A DNA stretch of 64,000 bases from Thermus tengchongensis (GCF_021462405.1 NZ_JAKEDU010000001.1:310001-374000), one strand, 5' to 3'; counted from the first letter of the stretch, positions 35,836 through 44,502 are shown. Numbers and translations are program-made. The notes: generated by a model from the sequence alone, not told the origin.

Positions 35836-36516
35836 TTGCTGGTCTACCTGGACCAAAACCACGCCAGCCGCATGGCCAAGCACCTCCTGGGCCAGCGGGG
35901 GCATGAGGTGTTTGGGGAGCTCTACGGGGCCCTCCGGGGTAAGGCCCTGGCCCCTCCAAGCCCCTTCCACGTGCTGGAGACCCTGTACCCCGTACGAGGC
36001 CCCCAGGAAAAGGCGGGCTACCTCCTACCCGCCTTGCAAGGCCTCTTCTCCGAGCTTTCCCAAGGGTACTGGGTGCGCCCCTGGCAGGAGGTGGCCGTGC
36101 GCCAGGAGCGGGGGCTTTACCGGGAGGACTTCCTCTGGAGGGGAGGAAGCTGGGACACCCCCGCGGACCTCTCCCCTTTCCAGGGGCTGCCCGAGACCCT
36201 GCGGGGCCTGCCCTATCGGGAGGCCCTCGAGGGTGCCCTTAAGGCGATCAAGGCGCGCACCGGCCTCAAGGAGGTGCCCTTCGTGCGCCTCTTGGCCGAG
36301 CTCTTCGCCCGCATGGCCTCGGACTTAAACCGCAAACCCCGCCCTTCCGACCTTTTGGATGCGGTCATGGCCGCCACCGTCTACCCCTACGTGGACCTCC
36401 TCCTCACCGACCGCTACCTGCGGGGCCTTTTGCCGGGGAAAAGCGTGGGGGGAAGGCGAAGGGAAGTCATGGCCCTAGTCCAAAGGTTCCGGGAAGGGGT
36501 AGACTCCTCCTCGTGA
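35836..36516 (+). CDS. PIN-like domain protein
   Basis: A protein of about 226 residues that I cannot assign firmly. The N-terminus LVYLDQNHASRMAKHLLG and the C-terminal block RPSDLLDAVMAATVYPYVDLLLTDRYLRGLL resemble the first and last acidic strands of PIN-type ribonucleases, with a conserved Asp in each and the PY.D...TD pattern. No ATG is available. TTG at 35836 is taken as the start; TTG at 35806 is possible and would overlap yqhA. It overlaps mqnE (GTGA). No antitoxin-like partner is next to it. Confidence 0.6.
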   Translation: MLVYLDQNHASRMAKHLLGQRGHEVFGELYGALRGKALAPPSPFHVLETLYPVRGPQEKAGYLLPALQGLFSELSQGYWVRPWQEVAVRQERGLYREDFLWRGGSWDTPADLSPFQGLPETLRGLPYREALEGALKAIKARTGLKEVPFVRLLAELFARMASDLNRKPRPSDLLDAVMAATVYPYVDLLLTDRYLRGLLPGKSVGGRRREVMALVQRFREGVDSSS

Positions 36517-37661
36517 AGGGCATCCGGGACCCCAAGCTCTGGCCCATCGCGGAAAAGGTGGAGGCGGGCGAACGCCTCACCTTTGCGGAAGGGCTCATTC
36601 TCTACCAAACCCAGGACCTCCCAGGCCTCATGCGCCTGGCCAACCGGGTGCGGGAAAGGAAGCACGGGCACAAGACCTACTTCGTCCACTCCATCCGCGT
36701 TTCCCAGACCAACATCTGCTACGTGGGTTGCACCTTCTGCGCCTTCCAACGAAAGTTCGGCGAGGAAGGGGCCTGGGACTGGGAGGTGGAGGAGGTGGTG
36801 GCCTGGGTGCGGGAGCGCTACCAGCCCGGCCTCACGGAGATCCACATGACCGCGGGCCACCACCCCAAGAGGCCCTTTGCCTACTACCTGGACCTGGTGC
36901 GGACCCTAAAAGCGAGCTTCCCCGGGGTGCAGGTCAAGGCCTGGACCGCGGCGGAGATCCACCACTTCTCCAAGATCGCCCGCCTGCCCTACAAGGAGGT
37001 GCTCCAGGCCCTCAAGGAGGCGGGCCTGGACGCCATGCCGGGGGGCGGGGCGGAGATCTTCGCCGAAAGGGTGCGGCGGCAGATCGCCCGGGCCAAGGTT
37101 TCCGCGGAGGGCTGGCTGGAAATCCACCGCACCGCCCACGAGCTGGGGATCCCCACCAACGCCACCATGCTCTACGGCCACATCGAGACCCTCGAGGAGC
37201 GCCTGGACCACATGGACCGCCTCCGCCAGCTCCAGGACGAAACCGGCGGCTTCATGAGCTTCATCCCCTTGGCCTTCCAGCCGGACGGCAACCTGCTGGC
37301 CAGGAAACTCGGGAAACGCGAGTTCACCACCGGACTGGACGACCTCCGCAACCTGGCCGTGGCCCGGCTTTACCTGGACAATATCCCCCACATCAAAGGG
37401 TACTGGGCCACCCTCACCCCCGAGCTGGCCCAGGTCTCCCTGGACTGGGGGGTGACGGACATCGACGGCACCCTCATCGAGGAGCGCATCGTCCACATGG
37501 CGGGAAGCCCTACCCCCAAGGGGCTATCCAAGAGGGAGCTTGCGGAGATCATCCGCAAAGCGGGGCGGATCCCCGTGGAGCGGGACGCCCTTTACCGGGA
37601 GATCCGGGTCTGGAACAGCGTGGCGGCTCCTCTGGCCGAGGGAGGTACCCAAGGAGCCTGA
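36513..37661 (+). CDS. mqnE: Aminodeoxyfutalosine synthase
   Basis: Radical SAM enzyme of 382 residues in the futalosine route to menaquinone. It joins the chorismate-derived enolpyruvyl benzoate to SAM. The cluster motif is CYVGCTFCAF; TEIHMTAGHHPKRPFAYYLDLV and AMPGGGAEIF are the family signatures separating it from ordinary radical SAM proteins. The GTG start overlaps the PIN-like gene's stop. The following gene is mqnA, and its product makes the MqnE substrate, supporting the assignment. Confidence 0.93.
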   Translation: MKGIRDPKLWPIAEKVEAGERLTFAEGLILYQTQDLPGLMRLANRVRERKHGHKTYFVHSIRVSQTNICYVGCTFCAFQRKFGEEGAWDWEVEEVVAWVRERYQPGLTEIHMTAGHHPKRPFAYYLDLVRTLKASFPGVQVKAWTAAEIHHFSKIARLPYKEVLQALKEAGLDAMPGGGAEIFAERVRRQIARAKVSAEGWLEIHRTAHELGIPTNATMLYGHIETLEERLDHMDRLRQLQDETGGFMSFIPLAFQPDGNLLARKLGKREFTTGLDDLRNLAVARLYLDNIPHIKGYWATLTPELAQVSLDWGVTDIDGTLIEERIVHMAGSPTPKGLSKRELAEIIRKAGRIPVERDALYREIRVWNSVAAPLAEGGTQGA

Positions 37662-38473
37662 TGATCTACTCCTTAGGGGTTCCCCTCTACGCCAACACCG
37701 CTCCCCTTTACCATTTCCTGGAGGCCAACGGCTGGGCCCTCCGGTACGGGGTCCCCTCGGAGCTCAACCGCATGGTCCTTTCGGGAGAGGTGGGGCTTTC
37801 CCTGGTTTCCAGTTACTTCTACCTGGAACACCAGGAGGAGCTCGGGCTGCTTCCCGACTTCTCCGTGGCCGTGCTGGGGCGGGTGTACTCCGTCAACCTG
37901 TTCCATAAAGGAGGGCTTGCAGACCTAAGCCGGATCGCCCTCACCACGGAGAGCGCCACCAGCGTGGAGCTCCTGAAGCTCCTCTTAAGGGAACGGGAGG
38001 TCTTCCCCCGGTACGAGAACCGGGAAGGAGGGCTTGAGCTCCTTGACGAATACGACGGGGTCCTGCTGATCGGCGACAGGGCTATAAGGGCCTACGCCAG
38101 CCTCCTAGACCACCTCCCCGAAACCCCCCACGCCCTCCCCACCCGCTTCGGGGAGGTGGCGGTGGTGGACCTCTCCATGCTCTGGTTTGAACGCACCAGG
38201 CTCCCCTTCGTCTTCGCCGTCTGGGCCTACCGCAAGGAAACCCCTCCCCCCTTGGAGCTGGTGCGGGCCTTAAGGAGGGCCCGGCGCCGGGGGCTGGCCC
38301 GGCTGGGAGAGGTGGCGGAGGCCGAGGCCCGGAGGCTGGGCATCCACCCCGCCCTGATGGAGCACTACCTCTGGAACTTCCGGTATCACCTGGAAGAACC
38401 GGACCGCTTGGGCCTCCAAGCCTTCGCCGAAGCCCTGGGCCTCACCTTCTCCCCCAGCTACTACCCGGGATAA
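37661..38473 (+). CDS. mqnA: Chorismate dehydratase
   Basis: A 270-residue enzyme with a periplasmic-binding-protein fold that converts chorismate to 3-enolpyruvyl benzoate, the first futalosine step. Visible motifs are the N-terminal GVPLYANTAPLYHFL, the VSSYFYLEH segment and LTTESATSVELLKLLL. The ATG at 37661 shares a base with the mqnE stop; an in-frame region upstream is mqnE in another frame. Menaquinone is the main Thermus quinone, in keeping with the cytochrome and respiratory genes around. Confidence 0.93.
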   Translation: MIYSLGVPLYANTAPLYHFLEANGWALRYGVPSELNRMVLSGEVGLSLVSSYFYLEHQEELGLLPDFSVAVLGRVYSVNLFHKGGLADLSRIALTTESATSVELLKLLLREREVFPRYENREGGLELLDEYDGVLLIGDRAIRAYASLLDHLPETPHALPTRFGEVAVVDLSMLWFERTRLPFVFAVWAYRKETPPPLELVRALRRARRRGLARLGEVAEAEARRLGIHPALMEHYLWNFRYHLEEPDRLGLQAFAEALGLTFSPSYYPG

Positions 38474-38476
38474 TGC

Positions 38477-38505
38477 TTGACAGCTTATAGCGCTATGGAT
38501 ACTAT
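38477..38505 (+). promoter_or_regulatory. yceI promoter with palindromic spacer
   Basis: TTGACA (38477-38482) and TACTAT (38500-38505) are separated by 17 bases, one of the strongest promoters in the window. The spacer contains the perfect palindrome ATAGCGCTAT (38487-38496), a position where a bound repressor would block RNA polymerase. Confidence 0.72.
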
Positions 38506-38538
38506 ACCCTTGGGCCTCGAGCCCAGGGAGGTTGGGAA

Positions 38539-39075
38539 ATGCGTTGGAACCTAGACCCCACCCACACCAGCATCGAGTTCGCCGTGCGCCACATGATGAT
38601 CGCCACGGTGAAAGGCACCCTGAACCTCAAAGAGGGCTTTGTGGAAACCGACGAGGCAGGAAGGCCCCTCCGGGTGGAGGCACGCCTGGACGCCAGGAGC
38701 ATCCACACCGGCGTGCCGGACCGGGACAGCCACCTCCGCTCCCCTGACTTCCTGGATGCGGAAAACTTCCCGGAAATCCTCTTTAAAAGTGAGCGGATCA
38801 CCCCCTTGGGGGAGGGACGGTACCAGGTGGAGGGCCAGCTCACCATCCGGGGCGTCACCCAGCCCCTTGCCTTTGAGGTGGAAACCCATGGCCCCGCCAA
38901 GGACCCCTGGGGCAACGAGCGCGTGGCCGCCCACTTCGAGGGCAAGCTGAACCGCAAGGACTTCGGCCTCACCTGGAACGTGCCTCTGGAGCTGGGCGGG
39001 GTCTTGGTGGGCGAGGAGGTGCGCTTCAGCGTGGACACCGAGGCGGTGAAGGTCCAGGAGGCGGTGGCCCAGTAA
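38539..39075 (+). CDS. yceI: YceI-family lipid-binding protein
   Basis: A 178-residue beta-barrel lipocalin-like protein that binds isoprenoid lipids such as polyprenyl or quinone tails in known family members, including a Thermus one of known structure. The pattern [47 protein letters not shown] and [15 protein letters not shown] is diagnostic. No signal peptide is present, so it is cytoplasmic. It sits between menaquinone genes and a VOC gene, and shares one base with the latter (TAATG). Confidence 0.93.
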   Translation: MRWNLDPTHTSIEFAVRHMMIATVKGTLNLKEGFVETDEAGRPLRVEARLDARSIHTGVPDRDSHLRSPDFLDAENFPEILFKSERITPLGEGRYQVEGQLTIRGVTQPLAFEVETHGPAKDPWGNERVAAHFEGKLNRKDFGLTWNVPLELGGVLVGEEVRFSVDTEAVKVQEAVAQ

Positions 39076-39854
39076 TGGCTTTCCCCAGGCGGCTTTCCTC
39101 CCTGACCCTAAGGGTGCGGGACCTGGAGGCCGCCTTGGCCTTTTACCGGGACCTTCTGGGCCTAAAGGTGGAGGCGGACCCACCCCGCTACCAACTATTC
39201 CCTGAGGGGAAGGGGTTCCATCTGGAGATCCTCCACGACCCCCAGGCCCTCCCAAGACCCTACCCCTCGGTGGGTCTCTACCATTTCGCCCTCCTCCTCC
39301 CCGACCGGAAGGCCCTGGCGCAGGTGGCCCGGAAGCTCCTAAGCGCCCCGGTCCACTTTGAGGGCGCGGCGGACCACGGCGTATCCGAGGCCCTGTACTT
39401 CCGCGATCCTGAGGGGAATGGCCTCGAGCTCTACCGGGACCGGCCTGAGGGGGAGTGGCCCAAAGGACCCTTGATGTTCACCGCTCCCTTGAACCTGGAA
39501 AGGCTTCTTTCCGAGGCTCCAAACCCCAGCCCCCTTCCCCCTGAGACCCTCCTCGGCCACCTGCACCTCCACGTGGAAAGCCTCGAGGAAGCCGAGGCCT
39601 TCTTTGCGGGCGAGCTGGGCATGGAGGTCACCCTGCGCACCTACCCCGGGGCCCTCTTCTTCGCCTGGGATGGCTACCACCACCACGTGGGAGCCAACAT
39701 CTGGGCAGGAAGGCGGAAAGCCCCCCCAGGGTCCACTGGGCTTCTGGGCTACACCCTTCTGGATTCCTGGGGCCGGGAGATGGCCCTCAGGGATCCCACA
39801 GGGGCAGAGGTTCGCCTTTCAGCTCCAAGGACCAAGGCCCCTACGCCCTCTTGA
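39075..39854 (+). CDS. VOC-family (glyoxalase/extradiol dioxygenase-like) protein
   Basis: A 259-residue protein made of two VOC halves (LTLRVRDLEAALAFYRDLLGLKV and LHLHVESLEEAEAFFAGELGMEV). Likely metal ligands are His in LYHFALLL, Glu in GNGLELYRD and His in LGHLHLHVE. The closest type is catechol-2,3-dioxygenase-like CatE. The substrate is unknown. It is co-transcribed with yceI. Its stop codon lies inside the -35 box of the next promoter. Confidence 0.82.
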   Translation: MAFPRRLSSLTLRVRDLEAALAFYRDLLGLKVEADPPRYQLFPEGKGFHLEILHDPQALPRPYPSVGLYHFALLLPDRKALAQVARKLLSAPVHFEGAADHGVSEALYFRDPEGNGLELYRDRPEGEWPKGPLMFTAPLNLERLLSEAPNPSPLPPETLLGHLHLHVESLEEAEAFFAGELGMEVTLRTYPGALFFAWDGYHHHVGANIWAGRRKAPPGSTGLLGYTLLDSWGREMALRDPTGAEVRLSAPRTKAPTPS

Positions 39855-39879
39855 CAGGGGTTTTCCTCCTAACTAAGCT
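39851..39879 (+). promoter_or_regulatory. Promoter of the aromatic leader-aroF-tyrA operon
   Basis: TTGACA (39851-39856) and TAAGCT (39874-39879) with a 17-base spacer. The predicted start near 39886 lies just before the leader-peptide ATG. Confidence 0.7.
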
Positions 39880-39888
39880 TAGGGGCAA

Positions 39889-39994
39889 TATGCGGACCCA
39901 TGGGCGCTACTTCGGCTTTTATCCTCCCGCCGGGGGCGCCCTGCGGTCCGCATAGGGTTTTTCCGCAAAAGGGCGCCCCCAAAAGGGGGCGCCC
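39889..39994 (+). promoter_or_regulatory. Transcription attenuator upstream of DAHP synthase
   Basis: Four pairing segments: 1 is TATGCGGACC (39889-39898); 2 combines GGGGGCGCCC (39932-39941) with GGTCCGCATA (39945-39954); 3 is GGGCGCCCCC (39971-39980); 4 is GGGGGCGCCC (39985-39994). Segment 1 pairs perfectly with the end of 2, while 3 pairs perfectly with either 2 (antiterminator) or 4 (terminator-type hairpin, AAAA loop). A ribosome stalled at the Tyr/Phe codons of the leader would cover 1 and leave 2 free for 3. The run after segment 4 is only CTTTT, so the hairpin may alternatively affect ribosome access to AGGAGG at 40004-40009. Confidence 0.8.
39890..39955 (+). CDS. Leader peptide with Tyr-Phe-Gly-Phe-Tyr
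   Basis: A 21-residue open frame beginning MRTHG, then RYFGFY (codons TAC TTC GGC TTT TAT at 39908-39922), then PPAGGALRSA. Four aromatic codons within five positions, directly upstream of Tyr/Phe pathway genes, are the hallmark of ribosome-mediated attenuation. Start and stop codons lie within the paired segments 1 and 2. The ATG is about four bases after the predicted transcription start. Confidence 0.78.
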   Translation: MRTHGRYFGFYPPAGGALRSA

Positions 39995-40014
39995 AAGGCT
40001 TTTAGGAGGCCAAG

Positions 40015-41070
40015 ATGCTGATCGTGATGAAGCGGGGACACACGGAAGCGGAGCTGGAAGAGGTTATCCAGGAGATCGAGAAGGTGGGGTACCGGCCCCA
40101 TGTTTCCCGAGGGGTGGAGACCACCCTGGTGGGGGCCATCGGCAAGGGCCCTACCCCCGAGCTGATGGAGCACTTCCGGGCGCTGCGGGGCGTGGCGGAG
40201 GTCATCCCCATCTCCAAGCCGTGGAAGCTGGCAAGCCTCGAGGTCCAGCCCTTCCCCACCGTCTTGGAGTTCCCCACGGGCAAGACGGGGGACGGGCACG
40301 TGCTGGTGGCGGCGGGCCCCTGCGGGGTGGAGTCCCGGGAACAGACCCTCAAAGCCGCCCGCTACGTGAAGGCCCACGGGGCCGCCATGCTCCGGGGCGG
40401 GGCCTTCAAGCCCAGGACCAGCCCCTACGCCTTCCAGGGCCTGGGGGTGGAGGGCCTCAAGATCCTGGCCGAGGCCAGGAAGGAAACGGGCCTCCCTGTG
40501 GTCACCGAGGTCCTTTCCCCCGAGCAGGTGGAGCTGGTGGCCGAGTACGCCGACGCCCTGCAGATCGGAGCCCGCAACGCCCAAAACTTCCCCCTCCTCC
40601 AGGCGGTGGGTGAGTCGGGAAAGCCCGTCCTCCTCAAGCGGGGCATGAGCATGACCCTGGAGGAGTTCCTCATGAGCGCCGAGTACATCCTCTCCCGGGG
40701 CAACATGCGGGTGATCCTGGTGGAGCGGGGGATCCGCACCTTTGAAAAGGCCACCCGCTTCACCCTGGACGTCTCCGCCGTGCCCGTGCTCAAAAGCTGG
40801 ACCCACCTCCCGGTCTGGGTGGATCCCTCCCACCCCGCAGGCCGGCGGGAATGGGTCATCCCCCTGGCCCTGGCGGGGTTGGCTGCCGGGGCGGATGGCC
40901 TCATCGTGGAAACCCACCCCGAGCCGGAAAAGGCCCTCTCCGACGCCGCCCAGCAGCTCCACGAGCACGAGTTTGCTGACCTCATGGAAAGGGTCCGGCG
41001 CCTGGTGGAGGCCTTGGGCAAGACCCTGTCCGCCCCGGCCCAGGGGGCATTCCCGCCGCATCGGGGATGA
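40015..41070 (+). CDS. aroF: 3-deoxy-7-phosphoheptulonate (DAHP) synthase
   Basis: Type I-beta DAHP synthase of 351 residues, the entry enzyme of aromatic synthesis. An N-terminal ferredoxin-like regulatory domain (about residues 1-70), as in Thermotoga, can bind Tyr/Phe. The barrel has AAGPCGVESREQT, GGAFKPRTSPYAFQG, GARNAQNFPLL and the metal ligand region VDPSHPAGRR. AGGAGG precedes the ATG. It is preceded by the attenuator and overlaps tyrA (ATGA). Feedback and attenuation would thus both respond to the same amino acids. Confidence 0.95.
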   Translation: MLIVMKRGHTEAELEEVIQEIEKVGYRPHVSRGVETTLVGAIGKGPTPELMEHFRALRGVAEVIPISKPWKLASLEVQPFPTVLEFPTGKTGDGHVLVAAGPCGVESREQTLKAARYVKAHGAAMLRGGAFKPRTSPYAFQGLGVEGLKILAEARKETGLPVVTEVLSPEQVELVAEYADALQIGARNAQNFPLLQAVGESGKPVLLKRGMSMTLEEFLMSAEYILSRGNMRVILVERGIRTFEKATRFTLDVSAVPVLKSWTHLPVWVDPSHPAGRREWVIPLALAGLAAGADGLIVETHPEPEKALSDAAQQLHEHEFADLMERVRRLVEALGKTLSAPAQGAFPPHRG

Positions 41071-42146
41071 GGCCGCTTTTCGGCAAGGTGGGCATCTTCG
41101 GTGTGGGGCTTTTGGGGGGGAGCGTGGCCCTGGGGCTGAAGGAGCGCTTCCTGGCCGAGGAGGTCCACGCCTACGACCAGGACCCTGAGGCCCTGGAAAA
41201 GGCCCTTTTCCTGGGGGTAGCGGACCGGGTGCACCCCACCCTGGGGCCTTGGGTGGGGGAGCTCCAGCTGGGGATCCTGGCCGCCCCCGTGGGGGCCCTG
41301 GTGGAGCTGGGGAAGGCCCTAGCCCCCTTGGCAAACCCCGAAAGCCTCTGGACCGATGTGGGGAGCGTGAAGGGCAGGGTGGTGGCGGCCCTCGAGGCCA
41401 CCCTCCCCCACTTCCTTGGGGGCCACCCCATGGCGGGAAGCGAGCGGGCCGGGGTGGAAAACGCCCACGCTGGCCTGTTGCAAAACGCCATCTGGGTCCT
41501 GACGCCCACGGAAAGGACCAGCCCCAAGGCCCAGGAGGGGATTAGAAGGCTGGTGGAGGCCTTGGGAGGCTATCCTTTGGAGATATCCCCGGAACTCCAC
41601 GACCAGCTGGTGGCCCGCATCTCCCACCTGCCCTACCTCTTGGCGGTGGCCCTGAACCGCCTGGTGGCGCGAAGCCCCCACCGGGACCTCCTGATGTTCT
41701 TGGCGGCCGGGGGGTTCCGCGACCTCACCCGGGTGGCCTCGGGGTCTCCCAGGATGAGCCGGGACATGGTGGTGGAGAACAAGGAGGCCCTGAAGGAGGC
41801 CATAGAGGAGCTCCGGGCGGTGCTCTTGGAGCTGGAAGACCTTCTGGAGGAGCCGGAAGCGCTTCTCCAGGCGGCCGAGGCCGCCAAGCGCACCCGGGAT
41901 AGCCTTCCCATCGTGCGCCGAAGCCTTCTTCCCGAGATGCACGACCTGGTGGTCCAGGTGCCGGACCGCCCCGGGGAGATCGCCCGCATCGCCACCGCCT
42001 TGGGGGAGGCGGGGGTCAACATCAAGGACATCGAGGTCCTCACCATCCGGGAGGAAGCCGGGGCCATCCGCCTGGGCTTCGCCAGCCGGGAGGAGCGGGA
42101 AAGGGCCCGGGAGGTGCTTGCCCAGGCAGGGTACCGCCTGCCCTAA
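41067..42146 (+). CDS. tyrA: Prephenate dehydrogenase with ACT domain
   Basis: A 359-residue NAD-dependent enzyme for tyrosine synthesis. The Rossmann motif GVGLLGGSVALGLKE is at residues 12-26, the catalytic His region is LGGHPMAGSERAG, and a C-terminal ACT domain (about 290-350) begins VVQVPDRPGEIARIATALGEAGVNI. Overlapping translation with DAHP synthase makes a two-gene Tyr unit. It is convergent with a diguanylate cyclase and the stops overlap. Confidence 0.94.
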   Translation: MRPLFGKVGIFGVGLLGGSVALGLKERFLAEEVHAYDQDPEALEKALFLGVADRVHPTLGPWVGELQLGILAAPVGALVELGKALAPLANPESLWTDVGSVKGRVVAALEATLPHFLGGHPMAGSERAGVENAHAGLLQNAIWVLTPTERTSPKAQEGIRRLVEALGGYPLEISPELHDQLVARISHLPYLLAVALNRLVARSPHRDLLMFLAAGGFRDLTRVASGSPRMSRDMVVENKEALKEAIEELRAVLLELEDLLEEPEALLQAAEAAKRTRDSLPIVRRSLLPEMHDLVVQVPDRPGEIARIATALGEAGVNIKDIEVLTIREEAGAIRLGFASREERERAREVLAQAGYRLP

Positions 42147-43078
42147 AGACTCCGCTCCACCCGGTCCTTGCCTCTTTCCTTGGCCAGGTAGAGGGCCCGG
42201 TCCGCTCTTTGGAACAGATCCTTCAGGTCTCCTTCGTACACCGCCACCCCAAGGCTTCCCGTGATCCCTAGGCCTTTGAGGCCCTGCCGGATCCTCTCCG
42301 CCACCTGCATGGCCTCCTCCCCCTGGGTCCTGGGAAGGAGGAGGGCGAACTCCTCCCCGCCCCAGCGGCCCACCAGGTCCCCTTGCCGCACGTGGGCCAC
42401 CAGGTACTGGGCCACCTCCTTCAGGAGCTGGTCCCCCTCATGGTGGCCCTGGGTATCGTTCACCTTTTTAAAGTCATCCAGGTCCAAGAGCACCAAGCTG
42501 AACGGCTTCTCACCCCGTTCCACCCGGGCCGCCTCCCGCTCTAAGGCCATCTCCAGGGCCCTCCGGTTGGGAAGGCCGGTGAGGGGACAGGTGAGGGCCT
42601 GCTCCCGCCAGAAGCGCATTTGGCCGTGGAGCTCCCGGAAACGGGCGAGAAGAAAGGTGAGGCTAAAGAGGATGAGCTGGCTTACCGCAAAATGGGGCCA
42701 ACCCTCCAGGTTCCGGTCCCAGACCAGGGGCGCGAGGACCAAAACCCCACCCCAGAAGGCCCCCAAAAGATACCCCAAGGACCAAGGAGGATAGGCAAAC
42801 CCAGCCAGCAGGTACAGGGCCGGGACGAAGAACCCAGCCAGGGGCCAGTTCTCCCCCACCCGCCACATCTCAAAAAGCAAGTAGGCCCCCAAGGGGTGGA
42901 GGAGAAGGCGAGGCGCCACCTTAGGGCCCCGGCTCATGGCCCAAAGGGCCCAGAGGACCAGCAAAAGGTAGACAAGGACCTCCAGGCTCTGGGGCGGGAA
43001 GCGCCCCACCTGCAGCCAAAGGCCCAGGGCCATCCCCGCCCAGCTGGCGAAGTAGAGGACCCGGCCCCGGCCATCCAT
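42143..43078 (-). CDS. Membrane diguanylate cyclase (GGDEF)
   Basis: A 311-residue protein with about five to six N-terminal spans and a C-terminal GGDEF domain (from about residue 160, LTGLPNRRALEMALE). The active site reads GRWGGEEFALLLP, and RQGD lies at the correct distance before it for the inhibitory c-di-GMP site. Metal Asp is in VLLDLDDFKKVND. It should make c-di-GMP under control of the membrane part. No effector or phosphodiesterase is adjacent; pilC lies 2.4 kb away. Confidence 0.92.
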   Translation of the reverse strand: MDGRGRVLYFASWAGMALGLWLQVGRFPPQSLEVLVYLLLVLWALWAMSRGPKVAPRLLLHPLGAYLLFEMWRVGENWPLAGFFVPALYLLAGFAYPPWSLGYLLGAFWGGVLVLAPLVWDRNLEGWPHFAVSQLILFSLTFLLARFRELHGQMRFWREQALTCPLTGLPNRRALEMALEREAARVERGEKPFSLVLLDLDDFKKVNDTQGHHEGDQLLKEVAQYLVAHVRQGDLVGRWGGEEFALLLPRTQGEEAMQVAERIRQGLKGLGITGSLGVAVYEGDLKDLFQRADRALYLAKERGKDRVERSL

Positions 43079-43128
43079 GCCTCCAGGGTAGACGGGTTCC
43101 TGTTAAAACCCCGTGAAAAAAAACCGCG

Positions 43129-44496
43129 CTAGGGCAGGACCTTTCCCGGATTCAGGAGCCCTTGGGGATCCAAGGTGGCCTTGACCGTGCGGAAGGCCTC
43201 GAGGGTGGCCTCGTCCACCGCCTCCCTCATGAACTCCCGCTTCATGAGGCCGATCCCGTGCTCCCCCGAGAGCACCCCCCCGTGGCGCAGGGCCACCCGG
43301 GCGATCTCATGGGCCAGCTCCCAAACCTTCTCCTCGGGCTCGCGCCCAGGGTCAAAGAGGATGTTGGGGTGCAGGTTGCCATCCCCGATGTGGCCGAACT
43401 GGGCCACGATGAGGCCGTAGGCCTCCCCCAAGGCCTGGATCTCCCGCACCACCTGGGGCAAGGCGGAGCGGGGCACGGCGATGTCCTCGTTCACCCGCTT
43501 GGGGCGGATGCGGCCCAGGGCGGGGCTCACCGCCCGCCGGGCCCGCCAAAGGGCCTCTGCCTCCTTCTCGTTCCGGGCCCTTTGCACCCTAGCTCCAAGG
43601 CTGGCCGCGGTTTCCTCCACCAGGGAAAGCTCCTCCTGGACCACCTCGAGGTCGTCCCCATCGGTCTCCGCCAGGAGAAGGGCGTGCCCCCGGGGAAGAC
43701 CCATGCCCAGATAGTCCTCCACGGCGTTCACGCAGGTGGGGTCCAGAAACTCCAGCCGGGCGGGCACCGCCCCCCGGGCGATAGCCTGGGAAACCGCCTG
43801 GGCCAGGGCACCCACCTCGGGGAAGGCCGCCATCAAGGTGGCCCGGTACCGGGGCAGGGGAAGGAGGCGCACCCTGGCCCCGGTGAGGAGGCCCAGGGTT
43901 CCTTCCGAACCGACGAGGAGGCCGGGCAGGTCGTAGGCCTGGCGACCCAGGCGGTGCACCTCCCCAAAGGCGTCCACGAACTCCAGCTCCAGGACGTAAT
44001 CCCCCGTGACCCCGTACTTGAAGCAAAGGGGCCCCCCGGCGTTTTCCCCCAGGTTCCCCCCCAGGGTGCTGGTGCGCCAGGAAGCGGGGTCTGGGGGGTA
44101 GAAAAGCCCGTAGGGTCTGGCCTCCTCGGAGATCCTGGCCGTGGTCACCCCGGGCTCGACCCAGGCGGTGCGGCCCCTGGTATCCAGCTCCAGCCGGGTC
44201 ATGCGGGTGAAGGCCACCACCAAAGCCCCTTCCTCCGGAACCGCCCCTCCCGAGAGGCCGCTTCCCGCCCCTCGAGGCACCAGGGGGAGGCCGAAGCGCC
44301 GGGCCAGGCGCACCAGGGCCTGCACCTCCTCCCGGCTTTCGGGCAGGACCACCGCCAAGGGCTCCGGCCCCACCAAAATGGCGTCATAGCGGTAAACCCC
44401 TTTTTCCGAACGGGAAAGCAGCACTCTGGGCCCAAATAGGGTCCTGAGCTCGGAGCGGACTGCCTCGGCCAGGGAGGGTATCTTCCGGACCCCCAT
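43129..44496 (-). CDS. glcD: FAD-linked oxidase, glycolate oxidase subunit GlcD type
   Basis: A 455-residue FAD enzyme of the PCMH/VAO family oxidising 2-hydroxy acids. FAD-binding motifs are [22 protein letters not shown] and [27 protein letters not shown]. The C-terminal domain has [20 protein letters not shown] and [15 protein letters not shown]. Subunits GlcE and GlcF are not in the window. It could also be a D-lactate dehydrogenase of the same family. A T8 run (minus strand) follows the stop and may help termination. Confidence 0.9.
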   Translation of the reverse strand: MGVRKIPSLAEAVRSELRTLFGPRVLLSRSEKGVYRYDAILVGPEPLAVVLPESREEVQALVRLARRFGLPLVPRGAGSGLSGGAVPEEGALVVAFTRMTRLELDTRGRTAWVEPGVTTARISEEARPYGLFYPPDPASWRTSTLGGNLGENAGGPLCFKYGVTGDYVLELEFVDAFGEVHRLGRQAYDLPGLLVGSEGTLGLLTGARVRLLPLPRYRATLMAAFPEVGALAQAVSQAIARGAVPARLEFLDPTCVNAVEDYLGMGLPRGHALLLAETDGDDLEVVQEELSLVEETAASLGARVQRARNEKEAEALWRARRAVSPALGRIRPKRVNEDIAVPRSALPQVVREIQALGEAYGLIVAQFGHIGDGNLHPNILFDPGREPEEKVWELAHEIARVALRHGGVLSGEHGIGLMKREFMREAVDEATLEAFRTVKATLDPQGLLNPGKVLP

Positions 44497-44502
44497 GCCC
44501 TA

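Noticed and set aside
35836-36516. Toxin-antitoxin module for the PIN-like protein
   Set aside because: No small DNA-binding or antitoxin-like frame is adjacent; the neighbours are yqhA and mqnE, with tight operon overlap.
43103-43128. Intrinsic terminator after glcD
   Set aside because: An eight-base T run is present on the minus strand, but I could not find a convincing stem directly before it.
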